Assembly: GCA_002110485.1 (NCBI GenBank)
Contig: MOWL01000045.1
Location: 806,001-870,000, forward strand
Length of the DNA stretch: 64,000 nt
Direction: 5' to 3'
DNA from: Emergomyces orientalis
Lineage: Eukaryota > Ascomycota > Eurotiomycetes > Onygenales > Ajellomycetaceae
This document shows positions 21,575-34,181 of this stretch, in pieces. How positions within the stretch are numbered: the stretch's first letter is position 1; each line of letters starts with the position of its first letter. Under the pieces are notes generated by a model that worked only from the letters and a program-made list of their open reading frames with translations, had not been told where the DNA came from and did no database searches. The position numbers and the translations under genes are program-made.

Positions 21575-23701
21575 ATGGCGTCAGATAGGAGGAGCCCGAG
21601 AGCTATCAGACCTGATGTAACTGTATTCCCAGAAGCGCCGCCTGGTATTGCGGCTATCTTCCTCATACGCTTCGACATCAAGGCTGGGTGAGTACTGAAC
21701 ATGTCCATCCACGCAGCTGCCAGGGATATAATTCATTGATGTGCTGTACTGACATTGGAATTTTGTTTTTATATAGCTATACGATAAAATGGAAGCGATC
21801 ATTACCAGAGGGTAGGTTTCAATCGGCCCCTTGTTCCATTGCCGCAGGGGCTAACATGACACAATAGTTGTCCTGGAGAACGTCGTTGAATATAAATCCC
21901 TCCCTTCCGGCCTACACAATGTCAGGGAAGATTTTATGTACGTCGAACTTCCTGGTCATTGCCGTTTGCATTTTCTGACAATCCATTCCACAGTTATTTC
22001 GTCCACGAACAATATGCTGGTATCAGCGCGTTCATCAACCACCCCGCAGCGGAGTCCCAGCGGAATGCCTTGATGATGGCTGTTGGAGTTCTGGTTCCGC
22101 TCAGCTATGGTAGACTAGGAAAAGCCTGGAGACATGCTTCGAAACTAAGGGAATTGGCCAGGTATGACCCGAGCCGGCGGGCGCTAGAATCCAACGGAAT
22201 TCGACTGATTTTGTCATAACAGGAGCCTTGCGGACGACCCTGACAATACGGAGCCCTTGTCCGCATACTGGGAAACGTACCAATTGTCTGAAGATGCTAT
22301 TTCTCCTCCAGATTCCCCACTAGGCTCAGTCGCAAGCTTAAAAACGCCCGTCCGTGACGTTTACGCCAGGCATCGGGCGCTCAGCGACGCGACAGCATTT
22401 CTAACCTCGAAACAATCACTTGCGCCCTACCATCCCGCCCTCTCTCTCCCGGAGTTCTTAGATACTTTTGGACCGTTAGTTTTCCAATTATATCGAGCAG
22501 CTCTATTACGAAAACGGATTCTTTTAGTGGGAGAGGCGCCCGTGGAGGAATCATGTAACTTCGGTTTGTCATCTTCCCAAACATCAGGCATTGCCTAACA
22601 ACTGACGTCCGAACCAAAGTTTACGATCTGGCTCTTCTCTCCTCGCTTCCGCAGTCCCTACTTCCTCTTCTCCCACCCAGTGCCTTTCCAGCTCTTAGGC
22701 CACGACCGTTGTTTAGTATTGGCATCCATGACATGCCGTACATATCATCATTATCACGTCCTTCCATCTCAGATCCCGACAGCTGTTGGATTGCTTGTAC
22801 TACTGACCGTGTGCTTAGCCTAAAACCCGAGCTTTATGATGTCCTTGTAAACCTCCCCCCGGCTTATTCTAAACATGCGCCACTAAAAACCTACCCTGCG
22901 ATAACACTATCGGTCCCCTGTACCTCAAATAAACAGCAACAGAAACCTATAAGCCTTAAGGCCACCCAGCGGGACGCCCGCCGATATTCAACCCTTCAAA
23001 GTGGCCTTCGCGAACTTTCTAGGGGCGATTCTGCCTCCGTAATGGATGAGGATGTTTCAGACGGTACTTCAACTTTCTCTTCCAGCTCTATTGTAGAACC
23101 TGTCTCCTGGCCTCTTCTCGCGTATACTTCCTTCCTATGGTGGGCTTCAGCTGGTGAGAAACGTGAAGGTGCCTCTGAGGGAGAAAATGAAGAGGACTCC
23201 CGGCTTCTACTGATCGACAATGACAACGCACCCAACCCCACCTATCCAAGAAGCCTTAGCCGTCGCGGTAGCATAGCTCTGTTAGACCAGAGCAGCCACC
23301 AACCGCGAGAAATCGCATTAATAACCTATTTCCGCCGCCTAACCACACAAATATTCACAGTCATTTCAGACGTCATCGCCCGTCAAGACGACAACGCAAC
23401 CGAGACCGAATCGGCCTTGGCCCTTGAGGATGACGGCTCTAATCTCGACCTCGATGAGCATTCCACACTCGAGGCGACGGCCTCTCTTAATGAACCTCTC
23501 CTGTCTTCATCAACCTACCACGATTCGTCAGATGAAGACGACATCATCACCATTACATCTAGCGACATTACGGAGATGGGGCTGGATACATGGAGTGCGT
23601 CGGATCGAGCGTTTGTGGAAGAACTTGTGCAGGTCTGGTGGGGACGCAAGGCACAGGTACACGGCGCCAGAATTAACTGCTGTGGGGTACGAATTCTTTA
23701 G
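21575..23701 (+). CDS. DENND11/LCHN-like (DUF4484) protein
   Basis: Six exons: 21575-21687, 21777-21811, 21868-21937, 21994-22161, 22223-22563 and 22620-23701, giving 602 residues. Every junction is GT..AG and the summed length is a multiple of three. The five introns are 56-89 nt. Family blocks: GIAAIFLIRFDIKAGYTIKW near the N terminus, a YFVHEQYAGISAF block, GRLGKAWRHASKLRELA, FQLYRAALLRKRILLV, and the C-terminal WWGRKAQVHGARINCCGVRIL. These are typical of fungal LCHN/Anr2-like proteins, distant DENN-module relatives. A role in Rab-linked membrane traffic is suggested by the fold family only. The middle (about 380-560) is acidic, Ser-rich and disordered. The splice from CNF to VYDLALL uses GTTTGT, a weaker donor, supported by the reading phase. 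Confidence 0.85.
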
Positions 23702-24676
23702 CAGGAACAGCATCAAAAATGAATATATATGTAAATGCGGTATATATCTTGGTCACGTTTGTCGGGCAATTGCTAGAAAATGTAGTTACATACCATGTTG
23801 TCGTGGGATATTGCCTATTCAGTTCATCCGATATATTCCGCATCTTTCGATACCGGTTTGAAACATTCTGACATATTGAGAAGGCAAGATTCTATTACCC
23901 AATCTACATAATAACCCAAATAGGTGCCAAAATTTCGGAATAACGATCCTGGTATTCTCGTTTGGCTAGGATAAGACTTCGTCTCCAAAAACCTCATTTC
24001 TATCCTACTCTCGATACAGCCCATAATACTGTCCTTTCCATCCAACAGCTAATCCAAACCCTACACGTACACGAATAATAAGCGCTCATGATGTTGAACA
24101 GATGTAAACATCCTAAATCAAACTCAACTATTCTATTATAAAACGTCAAATAAATAAGGGAAGCAGAAGCAAAAAAGTAGGAGCCGCTAAGAGCGCCTAA
24201 ACCCCAAAAGATGCACCTTTTCTTTTCTTTTATTGCGCGCTGAACAACACAACGATAAATATATACAATTCCAAGGGACTGTGAGATGGGTCAAGCCAGC
24301 GAACACGGGAGCCAAGGACGATGGCGAAAACGTAGACCGGGATGGAATTGGATAAAATAGAACTTGAAGTAGCTTTTGGCTAGAAATAAAATAGGTAGAT
24401 GAGGCTAATAACAAGATGGATAAGACTGACGCCGCGCCAATCAGCTCCAAATGAAAATATTAGGATAAAAACTCCAAAGGTAAAGCGAAAAATGAAAAAC
24501 AAGAAATATAACACCCGCATAAAGGGTATCTGAAGTTTGAAACCCTATAAAACGGGGAAAACAAAATAATAAACAGAAAAGGAGAACGAGAACGCAACAA
24601 AGTAAAATTGATATCGCTGGATATTCGCCTGAAGAGCAAAACATAACTCCGACTCTTAAGATATCATAGATAGTGC
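23702..24676. other. Convergent 3' spacer
   Basis: 975 bases between convergent genes, AT-rich, with only short frames of no recognisable content. Confidence 0.6.
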
Positions 24677-26734
24677 TCAATATCTTCCAATAGGTGCGCT
24701 GAAATCTCTCTTATTTACTCGGCTTGCGGGTCGACTACTAGCCGTCTCCATTCCAGGAATCCTTCTTGCACCATGGATAGGCGTGGTGTTCGTATTTGCG
24801 AGGCGAGAACGGGAACGTGAAGAAGGACGGGATGCTGCATCGTTGGCGCTGGCAGATCTTTTCAGTGTTTGTGCACGACCCCTTCGCGCGCGGATCTGGG
24901 CAAGTGCTTGTTCTCGTGAGACAGGGGTGCCAGGGATAGGGCAGTTCGCGATAGAAGCGTAATCATCGGAGTGGAGAGGGATACTTGTAGTCGTCGAAGT
25001 TGTCATGAGGTCTGCCATTGTCGGGGTTGTGGCGTCAGCAGGCTCCCTTCGTAATGGGAAGTGGGCTGTTTCGATGTATAAATTTCGAGGAAAGGAGCGG
25101 AAAGAACTTGCCGGTTCGAGAGAAGCCGGAGGTTGCGTGATGGGATGAATAGGATTCTGTGTTTCGGCTGGAGGTTCTATTTGAAGGTCTGTAGGTCTAG
25201 GATCTTCCATTTCGATCTCTGTAGTTGGTGACTTTGGTGGGGAAGCCGGGGGTTGATTATATCGGGAGCCAGTTAGCAGTGGTGAAACTTCGCGCCTAAG
25301 TGTTTGTTGGCTGATTGATGGTTCTGTAACAACGTTATGTTGAGTTGCGCACGGCGAAACTGCTTTGAATGTCCCAGTATCTGCACAGTATGCCACCACA
25401 GGCTCTGTGGGCTGTGTTTCCTTGTGTACTGCGTCGTTCGAAGCACTAGCTGGGGGTCCTCGCGGAACAGGGGAGAGTCTTCGGTTTACGGGTTCAAATT
25501 TTTGAGGAGCAGCGGCGCCGCTTGTTATGAGGTGGGTGGCATTTTCTTCCGTTTCTCGATTCATTTTATCCCACTCGGCATCGTGAATATACCTAAGCCC
25601 TTGCATTTCTGCCAGTCTACAGGAGCAACGATGGAATTGGCATTCCATCTTGAGGAAGTACACCATATCCTCTGCTTTTAATCGCAAGCGCTTTTCCCAT
25701 TCTAGGTCCTCTTTCAAGTCCTCAAGAAGATCGTCATGTGAACTTGACTCTTGAGGATCCTCATTTTCCTTACAGGAATTGCGGCGCGAAACCTTCATCT
25801 TGAGTGGGGAACCTAGCCGCGGACTCGCAGTTTGGTAGTTAGTGCCGCTTTTTCGGGGGTTCGAAGATCTTTGGTCTGGTTTTAATCGCCACGATGTCGG
25901 GGTGCAAGCACCAACATCCCTCTCCACCAAAGGAGGCCTGGACTTGGGTGTATCTCCTTTCATTTCTTCCGCCCTTGCCTCGAGAATATCTGACTGGTTA
26001 TCGGTTTCAAAAGAACGATTTTTCTCTTTCAATACTCCCATCTCTTCCGTCAACCCGGCTAATGCATATGCGCGCTCAAATGCTTCCTGTTTCGCTTTCT
26101 CTTTTGCTTCCCTCTCACTTGTAAGTTCCTCTCTTAATGTCTTTACCTCTCCCCTTGACGACTTAAGTTCCTCTTGTGCCTTGACTAACGCTGACCCAGC
26201 CCGGAACGCCTCCTTTCGTGCTCTTCGGACTTCTTTTTCGAATACTGCTCGTTCATGGGTTTGCCTCTCTTTCAAAGAGTGCAATTCCTCCATTAAAGAC
26301 TCCAACCGCTCACTGACTCGTCGTTCTCGTGAATTGGCCTCTGACAGCTCAGCCAGTGTTGCTTGAAGGGAAGCTTCCGCCTCTTCGCGACCCAGTATCG
26401 CTCTGTGAAGAGCAGCTGTGGTAGTGGAGGAAGGGTGCGACTGAGCTGGGCTGTTCCCCCTGGAAAGGTGATTCAGAAATGCCACTTTCGCCTGGACATC
26501 AGAATTTGTGCGTGTATGTTTGTGCTGGAGAGGAGAGAGCTCCGATGAATGTACTGGCGAACCGTTCATCTTCTGTTGGTTGATGCGCTCAGGAGAGACG
26601 GGATGTAGCGCGGGCCCAGGCGATGCCTGAAGTTTAAGAGGAATGGGCTCCATGAGTGAGGATGAGGTACTGAACCTATGGGTCTCAGAGTTTCGATTAT
26701 TGGGGCCCTCCGAAAACATAATGTATGACAACAC
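24677..26734 (-). CDS. Coiled-coil protein, possibly NIMA-interacting (TinC-like)
   Basis: A single exon of 685 codons. Residues about 110-255 are a long coiled coil rich in Glu, Lys and Leu (SLMEELHSLKERQTHERAVF and following heptads). A second short coiled coil at about 345-385 ends in YFLKMECQFHRCSCRLAE, which looks like the conserved core of this fungal family. The rest is Ser/Pro-rich and disordered with an RS-rich C terminus. I recall similar fungal proteins labelled 'NIMA interactive protein', which would imply a mitotic or spindle-pole role, but I cannot confirm this here. The start could be the internal Met of MEPIPL rather than the first. It is divergent from DML1. Confidence 0.7.
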   Translation of the reverse strand: MLSYIMFSEGPNNRNSETHRFSTSSSLMEPIPLKLQASPGPALHPVSPERINQQKMNGSPVHSSELSPLQHKHTRTNSDVQAKVAFLNHLSRGNSPAQSHPSSTTTAALHRAILGREEAEASLQATLAELSEANSRERRVSERLESLMEELHSLKERQTHERAVFEKEVRRARKEAFRAGSALVKAQEELKSSRGEVKTLREELTSEREAKEKAKQEAFERAYALAGLTEEMGVLKEKNRSFETDNQSDILEARAEEMKGDTPKSRPPLVERDVGACTPTSWRLKPDQRSSNPRKSGTNYQTASPRLGSPLKMKVSRRNSCKENEDPQESSSHDDLLEDLKEDLEWEKRLRLKAEDMVYFLKMECQFHRCSCRLAEMQGLRYIHDAEWDKMNRETEENATHLITSGAAAPQKFEPVNRRLSPVPRGPPASASNDAVHKETQPTEPVVAYCADTGTFKAVSPCATQHNVVTEPSISQQTLRREVSPLLTGSRYNQPPASPPKSPTTEIEMEDPRPTDLQIEPPAETQNPIHPITQPPASLEPASSFRSFPRNLYIETAHFPLRREPADATTPTMADLMTTSTTTSIPLHSDDYASIANCPIPGTPVSREQALAQIRARRGRAQTLKRSASANDAASRPSSRSRSRLANTNTTPIHGARRIPGMETASSRPASRVNKRDFSAPIGRY

Positions 26735-27270
26735 TATTGAGGGAGCCGTGTCAAGATTGGAATGTGGCGTGAAAATTGGAATCTTGCGCTTTCATGCCAT
26801 CCTTGTCGTGCGCTTCAGAGTTACTCTCGGTTGCGTTGTTGACACAGGGCAGATGAGACGGGTTGCTGGGCAACGAAATCCGACTAACTGTTTTCGGAAT
26901 AATAATCACATGATATTTGAACTGCACGTGATATCAACGAACCCCTCGTGTGCCTCCATGTCGGAATACCCCGAGCGCGGCAAGGAAGTGCTTTGAAGGT
27001 GTATGTATATCCTTAAGAACCAAGTTCGTCTAACACATGTCCAATTTTCATTGTCCATGTTTCATAACGTCGAATCCAACTGCTGGTTCTTGCGAGATCA
27101 TTTTGTTGCTCAATCGCTGCTGGTGGCAAAATTTCAAATCTCGAAAAATCATGGAGCAAGACACTGAATATACCTTACACTCAAACTGATATTAAGAAAT
27201 AGGAGATTGCCCCGAAGGTCCAAGCTTAATATATTTAGAGATTGGCAGTCCATTTGCCTAGCAATTAACA
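26735..27270. promoter_or_regulatory. Shared divergent promoter region
   Basis: 536 bases between the coiled-coil gene and DML1, transcribed away from each other. No distinct motif claimed. Confidence 0.45.
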
Positions 27271-29196
27271 ATGCATGAAATTATAACCCTACAGCTTGGT
27301 CAGAGGAGTAACTATCTCGCGACCCATTTTTGGAATTTCCAGGTATTCGGCTTCTCTTCTGTTTATCAATTATTTCAAGCTAAACTAGCCGTTAGGAGTC
27401 CTACTTCACGTATTCCGCAGATGAGGATTCGCCCATTGACCATGACGTTCATTTCCGTCCAGGTATTGGTGCAGATGGGGCAGAAACTTTCACCCCCCGA
27501 ACTGTAATCTATGACCTGAAAGGCGGCTTTGGAACTCTGCAAAAATACAATGCTCTTTATGGGCTGGAAGCAGATCCTGCATTACCTAGGGGTTTATGGT
27601 AAGGACCTTTAACATTCCCGTCCGTGATTGGCTGTTAACCACGCTCTCATTTACTATATACAGGGACGGCAATGAAGTCGTACAACAGCAGCCCACTATT
27701 CCACAAACTGAGTATCAGAAAAACTTAGATCTAGGGCTTCCACTACCTCAGCTTACAGCTGGGTCAGTGCGTTACTGGTCAGATTTTAATAGAGTCTATT
27801 ATCATCCCAAGTCCATTGTTCAGTTGAATGAATACGAGCTCAACTCTCAGCTGATGCCCTTCGAGAACTGGGAAATTGGTGAAGACCTCTTCAGATCTTT
27901 AGATCGTGAACACGACATTCTCGACAGGGACTTCCGGGCTTTCGCAGAAGAATGTGATCAGATGCAAGGTATCCAGATCTTCTCTGGAACCGATGATGCT
28001 TGGGGAGGCTTCGCTGCCAGATATGTCGACAGGCTAAGAGACGAATTTGGAAAAAAAAGTATATGGTTCTGGGGCCTAGAAGACGGAGCAAGAGTTCAAC
28101 GTGTATGCAACAATAAAACTGCCATTTGTATTCTCTAACGCGAGACGATAAGCTAAGTTTATGACCAATAGCAAAGGCAAGGTATAGCCAACGCCAACTC
28201 GGCGAAGTCTGTCAATGAAATATCTCCGCAAACATCAGCCTATATACCCATCTTGGATCCCCCCCGAAAGATACCAACATATGTGCACGCCGATTTGCAA
28301 TCAGAGTGGTATTCCTCCGCCCTAGTTTCGACAGCCGTGGAAAGTGTCACCCTACCTACACGCCTCCGATCTCACCGAGGAGCTAGTTCCTGGCTGCCGG
28401 CCCAAGAACGCCCGCAAAAAATTTTCAACCTCCAAGCCACCATTATCTCTGAAACGGACCTAGAGTCCGACATATCACCTAGGCAAGACGAGAAATCTCT
28501 AATAGCAGAAGATGAAGTCGAGCAAGACGAGGCCCTACTTGAAGGATTTGATCTTGACTTCTCTTGGACCAATTCCACCCGTGCTAAAAAGCTGCACGTC
28601 TTTGGCCAAGTTCAAATCAGCCGTGGATTCGATGCACAAAGTAATCTTGCGTCCAGATTACTAAGCCAACCAAGTTGCAGCCAGCCGCTAAGGTTGCCAG
28701 GAACTCTACAAACGTCAGTTAAATATATATACTCCCATCCTATACTACCGTATCTCCATGTATCGATTCTTAAATCAATAACGTCATATGTCTTTGTCTG
28801 TTATTCCTAACTGCCTTGAATCATTCCCCTATCCCCGGAATGATTTTGAAAAAGAAACCACACGGAGCTTTTCCAGTTCAGAGTTTACAAATAGCTAACA
28901 AAGAGGCGGCTTAATTGACATCTTACAGATACCATACTCCTCTTACGCTTCCTCTCCTTAATAGTTTTCCCGGTGATCTGTTTACGGGGAAAACGGCTCC
29001 AGGTTCTGGGCTGAGCGTCCGTGCGTCCCTTTCTACCACAACCCAAATTGGGGACAAAGTGAAAGATTTACAGAAACTCGCATCTAGGTTAATAGGGGTT
29101 GATGAACGCGAGGCATTGGTAAATGGTCTTGGAGAGATTTCTGAGGCTTATCAGGAACAGTGGGAAGGCGATTCTGATTCCGGCGATGATTACTGA
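27271..29196 (+). CDS. DML1: Dml1/misato, tubulin-like mitochondrial inheritance protein
   Basis: Five exons: 27271-27342, 27396-27598, 27664-28102, 28172-28713 and 28929-29196, giving 507 residues in frame. The N terminus MHEIITLQLGQRSNYLATHF is the misato segment II signature; exon 2 carries HFRPGIGADG and TVIYDLKGGFGTL, and exon 3 a tubulin-like block with VRYWSDFNRVYYHPKS. The C terminus DEREALVNGLGEISEAYQEQW is typical of fungal Dml1. In yeast the protein is essential and acts in mitochondrial DNA inheritance and cell-division-linked mitochondrial partitioning. The last intron (28714-28928, 215 nt) is much longer than the others (53-69 nt); its donor was chosen as GTCAGT by phase, with GTTGCC at 28692 as an alternative. 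The GTATTG at 27423-27472 region is read as coding, because it encodes the conserved GIGADG. Confidence 0.9.
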
Positions 29197-32100
29197 GCTT
29201 TTCTAATTCAATTGCTTTTGAGCCAACTGGAAATTGCTCCATATCTTTGTACTGTACATGCTTAGGTATTGCCGTGGGTACGGTTAAAATCGATTCCAAC
29301 AATATATGACAGGGCTCGTTTTCCGCCCTAATACTCGAACAAAACTTTTTCTCTGTCAGTTGCCAGGGAACAGTTTGAAAACAGAAAAAGCACCCAGAAC
29401 CTTCTATTACTATTACCCCTCGAATCCATATATTCAGCATCATGATGCTCAACGTCAGAGTTAAGGCACTTAGGCACTTAATTAGGGTAAGGGCAAAAGA
29501 AATATGGACATAATGTTCATAAATTTAATGAGGTATGGCATTATTCTTTTGTTGGGACGTCGTACGTCCTTCCGGCCAAAATTCGGACGCACAAACCCAT
29601 GACCGAACTTTCTGAGACTTTGTCGGCGCTGCATACAGGCCCATTTGAATGAATTAGCCACCCTTCGTAGCGATATATGGATTCTGTTATAATGGAGGGC
29701 GATATGGCCACCCTCTCCCAAGGTATTGGCGAAAGCTTATATTTTAACCTTCTAGTTGGGCGGTGCCAGTTTTTTTGGTCCCGTCTCTTACTCCGACTCG
29801 CTCACTTAATAGAAACTCTGAAAAGTTCTGCCATATTATGGTGTACATGTCAAGGGTACAGATTATGTTTAGGGGAAGTCTTACGACTTATCTGCATCAA
29901 GCACATCTAGAGTTGGACCCATTCTGCTTTTTAAAGATGTATGATAATGCTAAAATTATATTTGGCAAGCTCGTGAGAATGCTGAGTGAAATTTGGGCAT
30001 GGTAGTTCTAGCACTTTCGTGCGATAGTTAGCTCATAGGCTTTTGCCATCCCAACTGCCCGATTCGCGGAGAGCGCAGGGCAGATACCAGTACACCAATG
30101 GACCCCAGAAGGCACTTCGAAAAGGGAATTATACAATACATATGTCAGCGTGGGAAAAAATCTGCGCAGAGAAATGGACCTTCGACACCTAAACTTTCTG
30201 CAGATTCCTTCGGCACGTTACAACGGTCATTTATGACCATCCGCATTCGTAGTGATATTATTCCATTCATCCAATGGCAGGAAACACTGGAATTACAGTA
30301 CTTCGTCGAGTTATCCTACGCCCGGGGTGTGTTTCCTCCAAACTATCCCTCACTTACAAATAACCAGATGCCGAAATAAGTATACGATACTAATTTCCTT
30401 AGCAGTACTAGTAGTATCCAAGATGCGAAGGCTAGCAGAAAGTCCTTGACCAGCAGGTGGACTTCAAGGCTCGATGATAATCGATGTTCAGCCCACTCTA
30501 CATCCCGTCTGTCGTTCACGTGGTTTGGTGCTGTAACAAATCTTCTATCGGTTTATCAGTTATCAGATGATGCGGTTCAATTCTCTGGCAAAGTTCCAAT
30601 ACGATAAGGGCCGCAGTCGGGCCCTGCTTGACTACAACCAATGTAGTTCTGAAGAAAAGGATTCAGACTTCCTTGCATTGCTTCTTCTGCCTTAGACCAT
30701 TCTATTGTATGAATTTTAGATATCACACATATGCCTACGCCTACATTTGTAAACCCGTTTCTGGATGTGTAGAAATAAATGACACGGAGAGTAAAACAAG
30801 GATTGAAAGCTACGGTTCCAATGTTCACAAACGCGTGGTGCTGGCGCCAGGCGCCAGGTTAACGTTACACGCCAACGGACCGACCCTCGCGCTGTCTCCA
30901 CTCGTATTGATCACGTGATTTGACTCCTTAATGCCAAGTGAAATCGAAACGCTTCGTAACTACTAGTATATATAGCATAATTTGACTTGTCTTCTATTGG
31001 TTTGTCTTCGATTTTCCCAACTTTCTAACCAAATGGCGTGCTTGTTTTAAATCATGTCGCAATTAACCTGGGCCACTCACCTCGCCTCCTCCGTCGAACA
31101 GTCACCAAGCCATTCTCAGAAATATACACAATCCACTCCTGTGGAACGTCTGGTCTAGCTGCGCGCTGACAGGTATCTTTCTGCTTCCTGGCCTGGGTCT
31201 GACATGTACCTGACCTAAAATTTAGCATGATTTGTCTCCGTCTAGCACTGGAACCCGCCAGAAACCAGGGGCAAATTTTGGGAGAAAACCTTAGTAGCGT
31301 TCACAGCTTATCGCTTGGGTCAATCAGTTAGGCCCCGTCCAATTTGCCCCCGCCCCCGGTCCCGATACCGCGGAAAGGCAGCAAAACAAAATGCCCGGCT
31401 CTGGCTCGACTATGTGGCCATACAAAATCTAGGCCCGTGCTTCTAGCCTCGCAGCAATAACGCACATCGCAACCCTAAATTTACCCCTATACATCTGAAC
31501 ATCAAATTCCTGTCAAAAAATGTTCCTTACCCTGTTGCGGCAGACCTGTGAAAAGCTGGGTGGGTCTGGCTGAATTGCGGCCTCTGAATTGGCAAACTTC
31601 AACGCCGGAGCAGCCACTTTCCTAGTGAACATGGGGAATGGCCTGGACATTCTCCAGGGACTTATTGAAATCTCATCGGATCATCCCTTACGGCCGGTCA
31701 GCAAATTTTACCGACCTTACAGTATATGTTCGACTCCCGATGTAGGTTTTCGGCTTCGTTTACCCTCCAGACTATTACTTTCCCATCATTCTTAGTTTGA
31801 GGAGATATTACGACCTGATGACGCGACGGTAGACTCCCGAGTTCTACCTAGGTATGCAGCTATGACACCCATGGGTGCTACTTGAGCAACCATCCCAGCC
31901 TACTTAGGTATGCTGTACTCATATGGAAACGGAACGAAATAAGCTTAAATTGCTTTGGCCCAGCGCCCCAATAAGCTGAAATAAACCTCTAAGCAAATCG
32001 ACTTCCAGGAAGTACCCCTGGGATGTATGCGGTCAAGCGGGGGGTGGTAACGTCAGCTTCTTCTGGTATATTGCTTCATCTTTTGATATCAATTCCCATG

Positions 32101-32426
32101 GTTGTTTATGAATTCAAAAGATGGCTAAAGTTGGTCAAGTATCAATGAACTTTCAGTGAGATATGATTTGCCTGTGGGAAACTACAAAAACTGCCCTCCC
32201 ACCCACATTTCTTCCTCGCTGATATCTTTCTTCATTCGTCCCGCAAGATTTGGTGAAAGTGAGGAACTCCCTTGCTAAGGTTCCTTACGTGGCTGTCTTT
32301 CATTTACCTATCAGCTTTGCATAAAAGGAAAAGGACTGAAGGCGGAAAAGGAGATTATATCCACAATATCGTTGCCAACTTTGGAAGCAATTGGAAGTTT
32401 CAAGAGTTCATTTATTCACCAGCGAC
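29197..32426. other. Gene-poor spacer, 3.2 kb
   Basis: No gene supported. Several short frames (for example 30098-30379, plus) have no domain. Visible small signals: the self-complementary CTGGCGCCAG at 30841-30850, and the palindrome TACCTAGGTA at 31845-31854 with a near copy at 31901-31910. The final 150 bases should include the promoter of the Pro-rich protein. Confidence 0.55.
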
Positions 32427-34181
32427 ATGAAGCCATTTATCACGCTGCTGCTCTTCTCGAACTCGGCTCTTGGGGCAGCAATCCAACGGAGGGCCTGGGA
32501 AACCTTTGGCCCGGATGCAGATTGCCTTCCCCCAGATCCACCAATTGACCCACCACGGCGGCCCATCTGGGATCCCCCAGGTCATACCACCACCTCAGTT
32601 CCACCACCACCACCGCCATCACCACTACCTGAAGATCAATATCCGGATTGGTATCCTCCACTAGAACCAGATGGCCGCTCGCGACCGCTCACCCGGGATC
32701 CAGATGAAGACCTGGTTTTGCTTCCTCCACTTCCCCCGGAACCAGTGTCCTCACTGCAACTGCTCACTCAGGATCCCCCAGACCATTCCACCACCTCAGT
32801 TCCACCACTAGATGAAAACCTGGTTTTGCTTCCCTCACTTCCCCCAGAATCAGTGTCCTCACTGCCTGTTATAGTTGATGCACAGGTTTCCTCACCCCCA
32901 TACCCTACCACGACCTCTGTGCCACCATCACCACCACCACCACCATCACCACAGATTCCTCCACCCCCAAACTCTACCATGATCTCAGTTCCACCCCCAC
33001 CGCCACCCACGTCAACCACAGCACAAGTTTCTCCACTCTTAAATACTTCTCTCTCATCTGTTGTGGTTGATGCACAGGTTTCTCCATCCCCGGACTCTAT
33101 CACCACCTCAGTTCCATTATCATCATCACCACCCACATCAATCACAACACAGGTTTCTTCACATTCAGACTCTATCACTGCTTCTGTTTCATCACCATCA
33201 CTCATATCAATTACAACACAGGTTTCTTTACCCTCAGACTCCATCACCACTTCAATTTCATCATCACCATCATCACCCACATCAATTATGACACAGATTT
33301 CTCCCCTTCCAGACTCTATCATCCTCTCAGTTCCACCATCACTGTCTATTGTGGCTGATGCACAAGTTTCTTCATCCCCAGACTCTATCATCATCTCAGT
33401 TTCATCACCATCACCGCCCACATCAATCACAACACAGGTTCCACCACCACTGCTCTCATCAGCCACAACACAGATTTCTTCATCTCCAGACTCCACCTCA
33501 GCTTTATCATCATCACTCACATCAATTCCAACACAAATTCCTCCACCTTCAAACACTACTATTTCAGTTTCATCACCATCCTATGCATCAATCACAACAC
33601 AAGTTCCTCCACCTCCATACTCTATCACCACCTCAGTTTCACTACCACTGGTGCCAATCATGACATGGGTTTCTTCACTCTCACACTCTACCACCACCTG
33701 GGTTCCGCCGCCGCCGCCCGCACCAAACACAAGTTGGGTTCCCAGTTCTTCATTCTCACAATCTCGCACCACCGGTACCACAAACACAACATGGGTTCCC
33801 CCACCCTCACAATCTACCATCACCTGTACCACACCACCGCCTGCACCAAACATGCCATGGGTTCCTCCACCCTCCCACTCTACCACCACCCGGACCCCAC
33901 CACCACCTGCACCAAACACAACATGGGTTTCTCCACCCCCACACTCTACCACCACCTGGGTCCCACCGGTGCCAACTACTTCAGCCCCCTTACCACCACC
34001 GGAATCATCATTATCAACCAGCAGCATTTCAATCCGATCCAGCTCCTCGCAAGTACCCCCTCCAAATTCTACACAACAGCCGTCTCCAGGGCCAACAGAG
34101 ATCAACGGATCAGCCACTAGCCTCGGGAGGCCCGGTATAGCAGCTCTAGTTAGCCTGATTGCCATGATGGCCGTGATGTAG
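32427..34181 (+). CDS. Pro/Ser/Thr-rich GPI-type cell-wall protein
   Basis: 584 residues from the Met that opens a signal peptide (MKPFITLLLFSNSALGA); an in-frame Met twelve codons earlier at 32391 would put hydrophilic residues before it and is less likely. After a short N-terminal part (about 20-100, with one Cys and DPP motifs) the protein is almost wholly low-complexity: irregular repeats of TTSVPPPPP, TTQVS/PP and STTTWVPP type. The C terminus, NGSATSLGRPG followed by a hydrophobic stretch AALVSLIAMMAVM, fits GPI attachment. Such proteins are heavily O-mannosylated and form wall structure or adhesin stalks; a binding domain is not visible, so adhesion is inference. The repeats vary in length, so copy number probably differs between strains. 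Two long antisense frames (32768-33556, 33581-34246) are by-products of the repeat. Confidence 0.8.
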   Translation: MKPFITLLLFSNSALGAAIQRRAWETFGPDADCLPPDPPIDPPRRPIWDPPGHTTTSVPPPPPPSPLPEDQYPDWYPPLEPDGRSRPLTRDPDEDLVLLPPLPPEPVSSLQLLTQDPPDHSTTSVPPLDENLVLLPSLPPESVSSLPVIVDAQVSSPPYPTTTSVPPSPPPPPSPQIPPPPNSTMISVPPPPPPTSTTAQVSPLLNTSLSSVVVDAQVSPSPDSITTSVPLSSSPPTSITTQVSSHSDSITASVSSPSLISITTQVSLPSDSITTSISSSPSSPTSIMTQISPLPDSIILSVPPSLSIVADAQVSSSPDSIIISVSSPSPPTSITTQVPPPLLSSATTQISSSPDSTSALSSSLTSIPTQIPPPSNTTISVSSPSYASITTQVPPPPYSITTSVSLPLVPIMTWVSSLSHSTTTWVPPPPPAPNTSWVPSSSFSQSRTTGTTNTTWVPPPSQSTITCTTPPPAPNMPWVPPPSHSTTTRTPPPPAPNTTWVSPPPHSTTTWVPPVPTTSAPLPPPESSLSTSSISIRSSSSQVPPPNSTQQPSPGPTEINGSATSLGRPGIAALVSLIAMMAVM

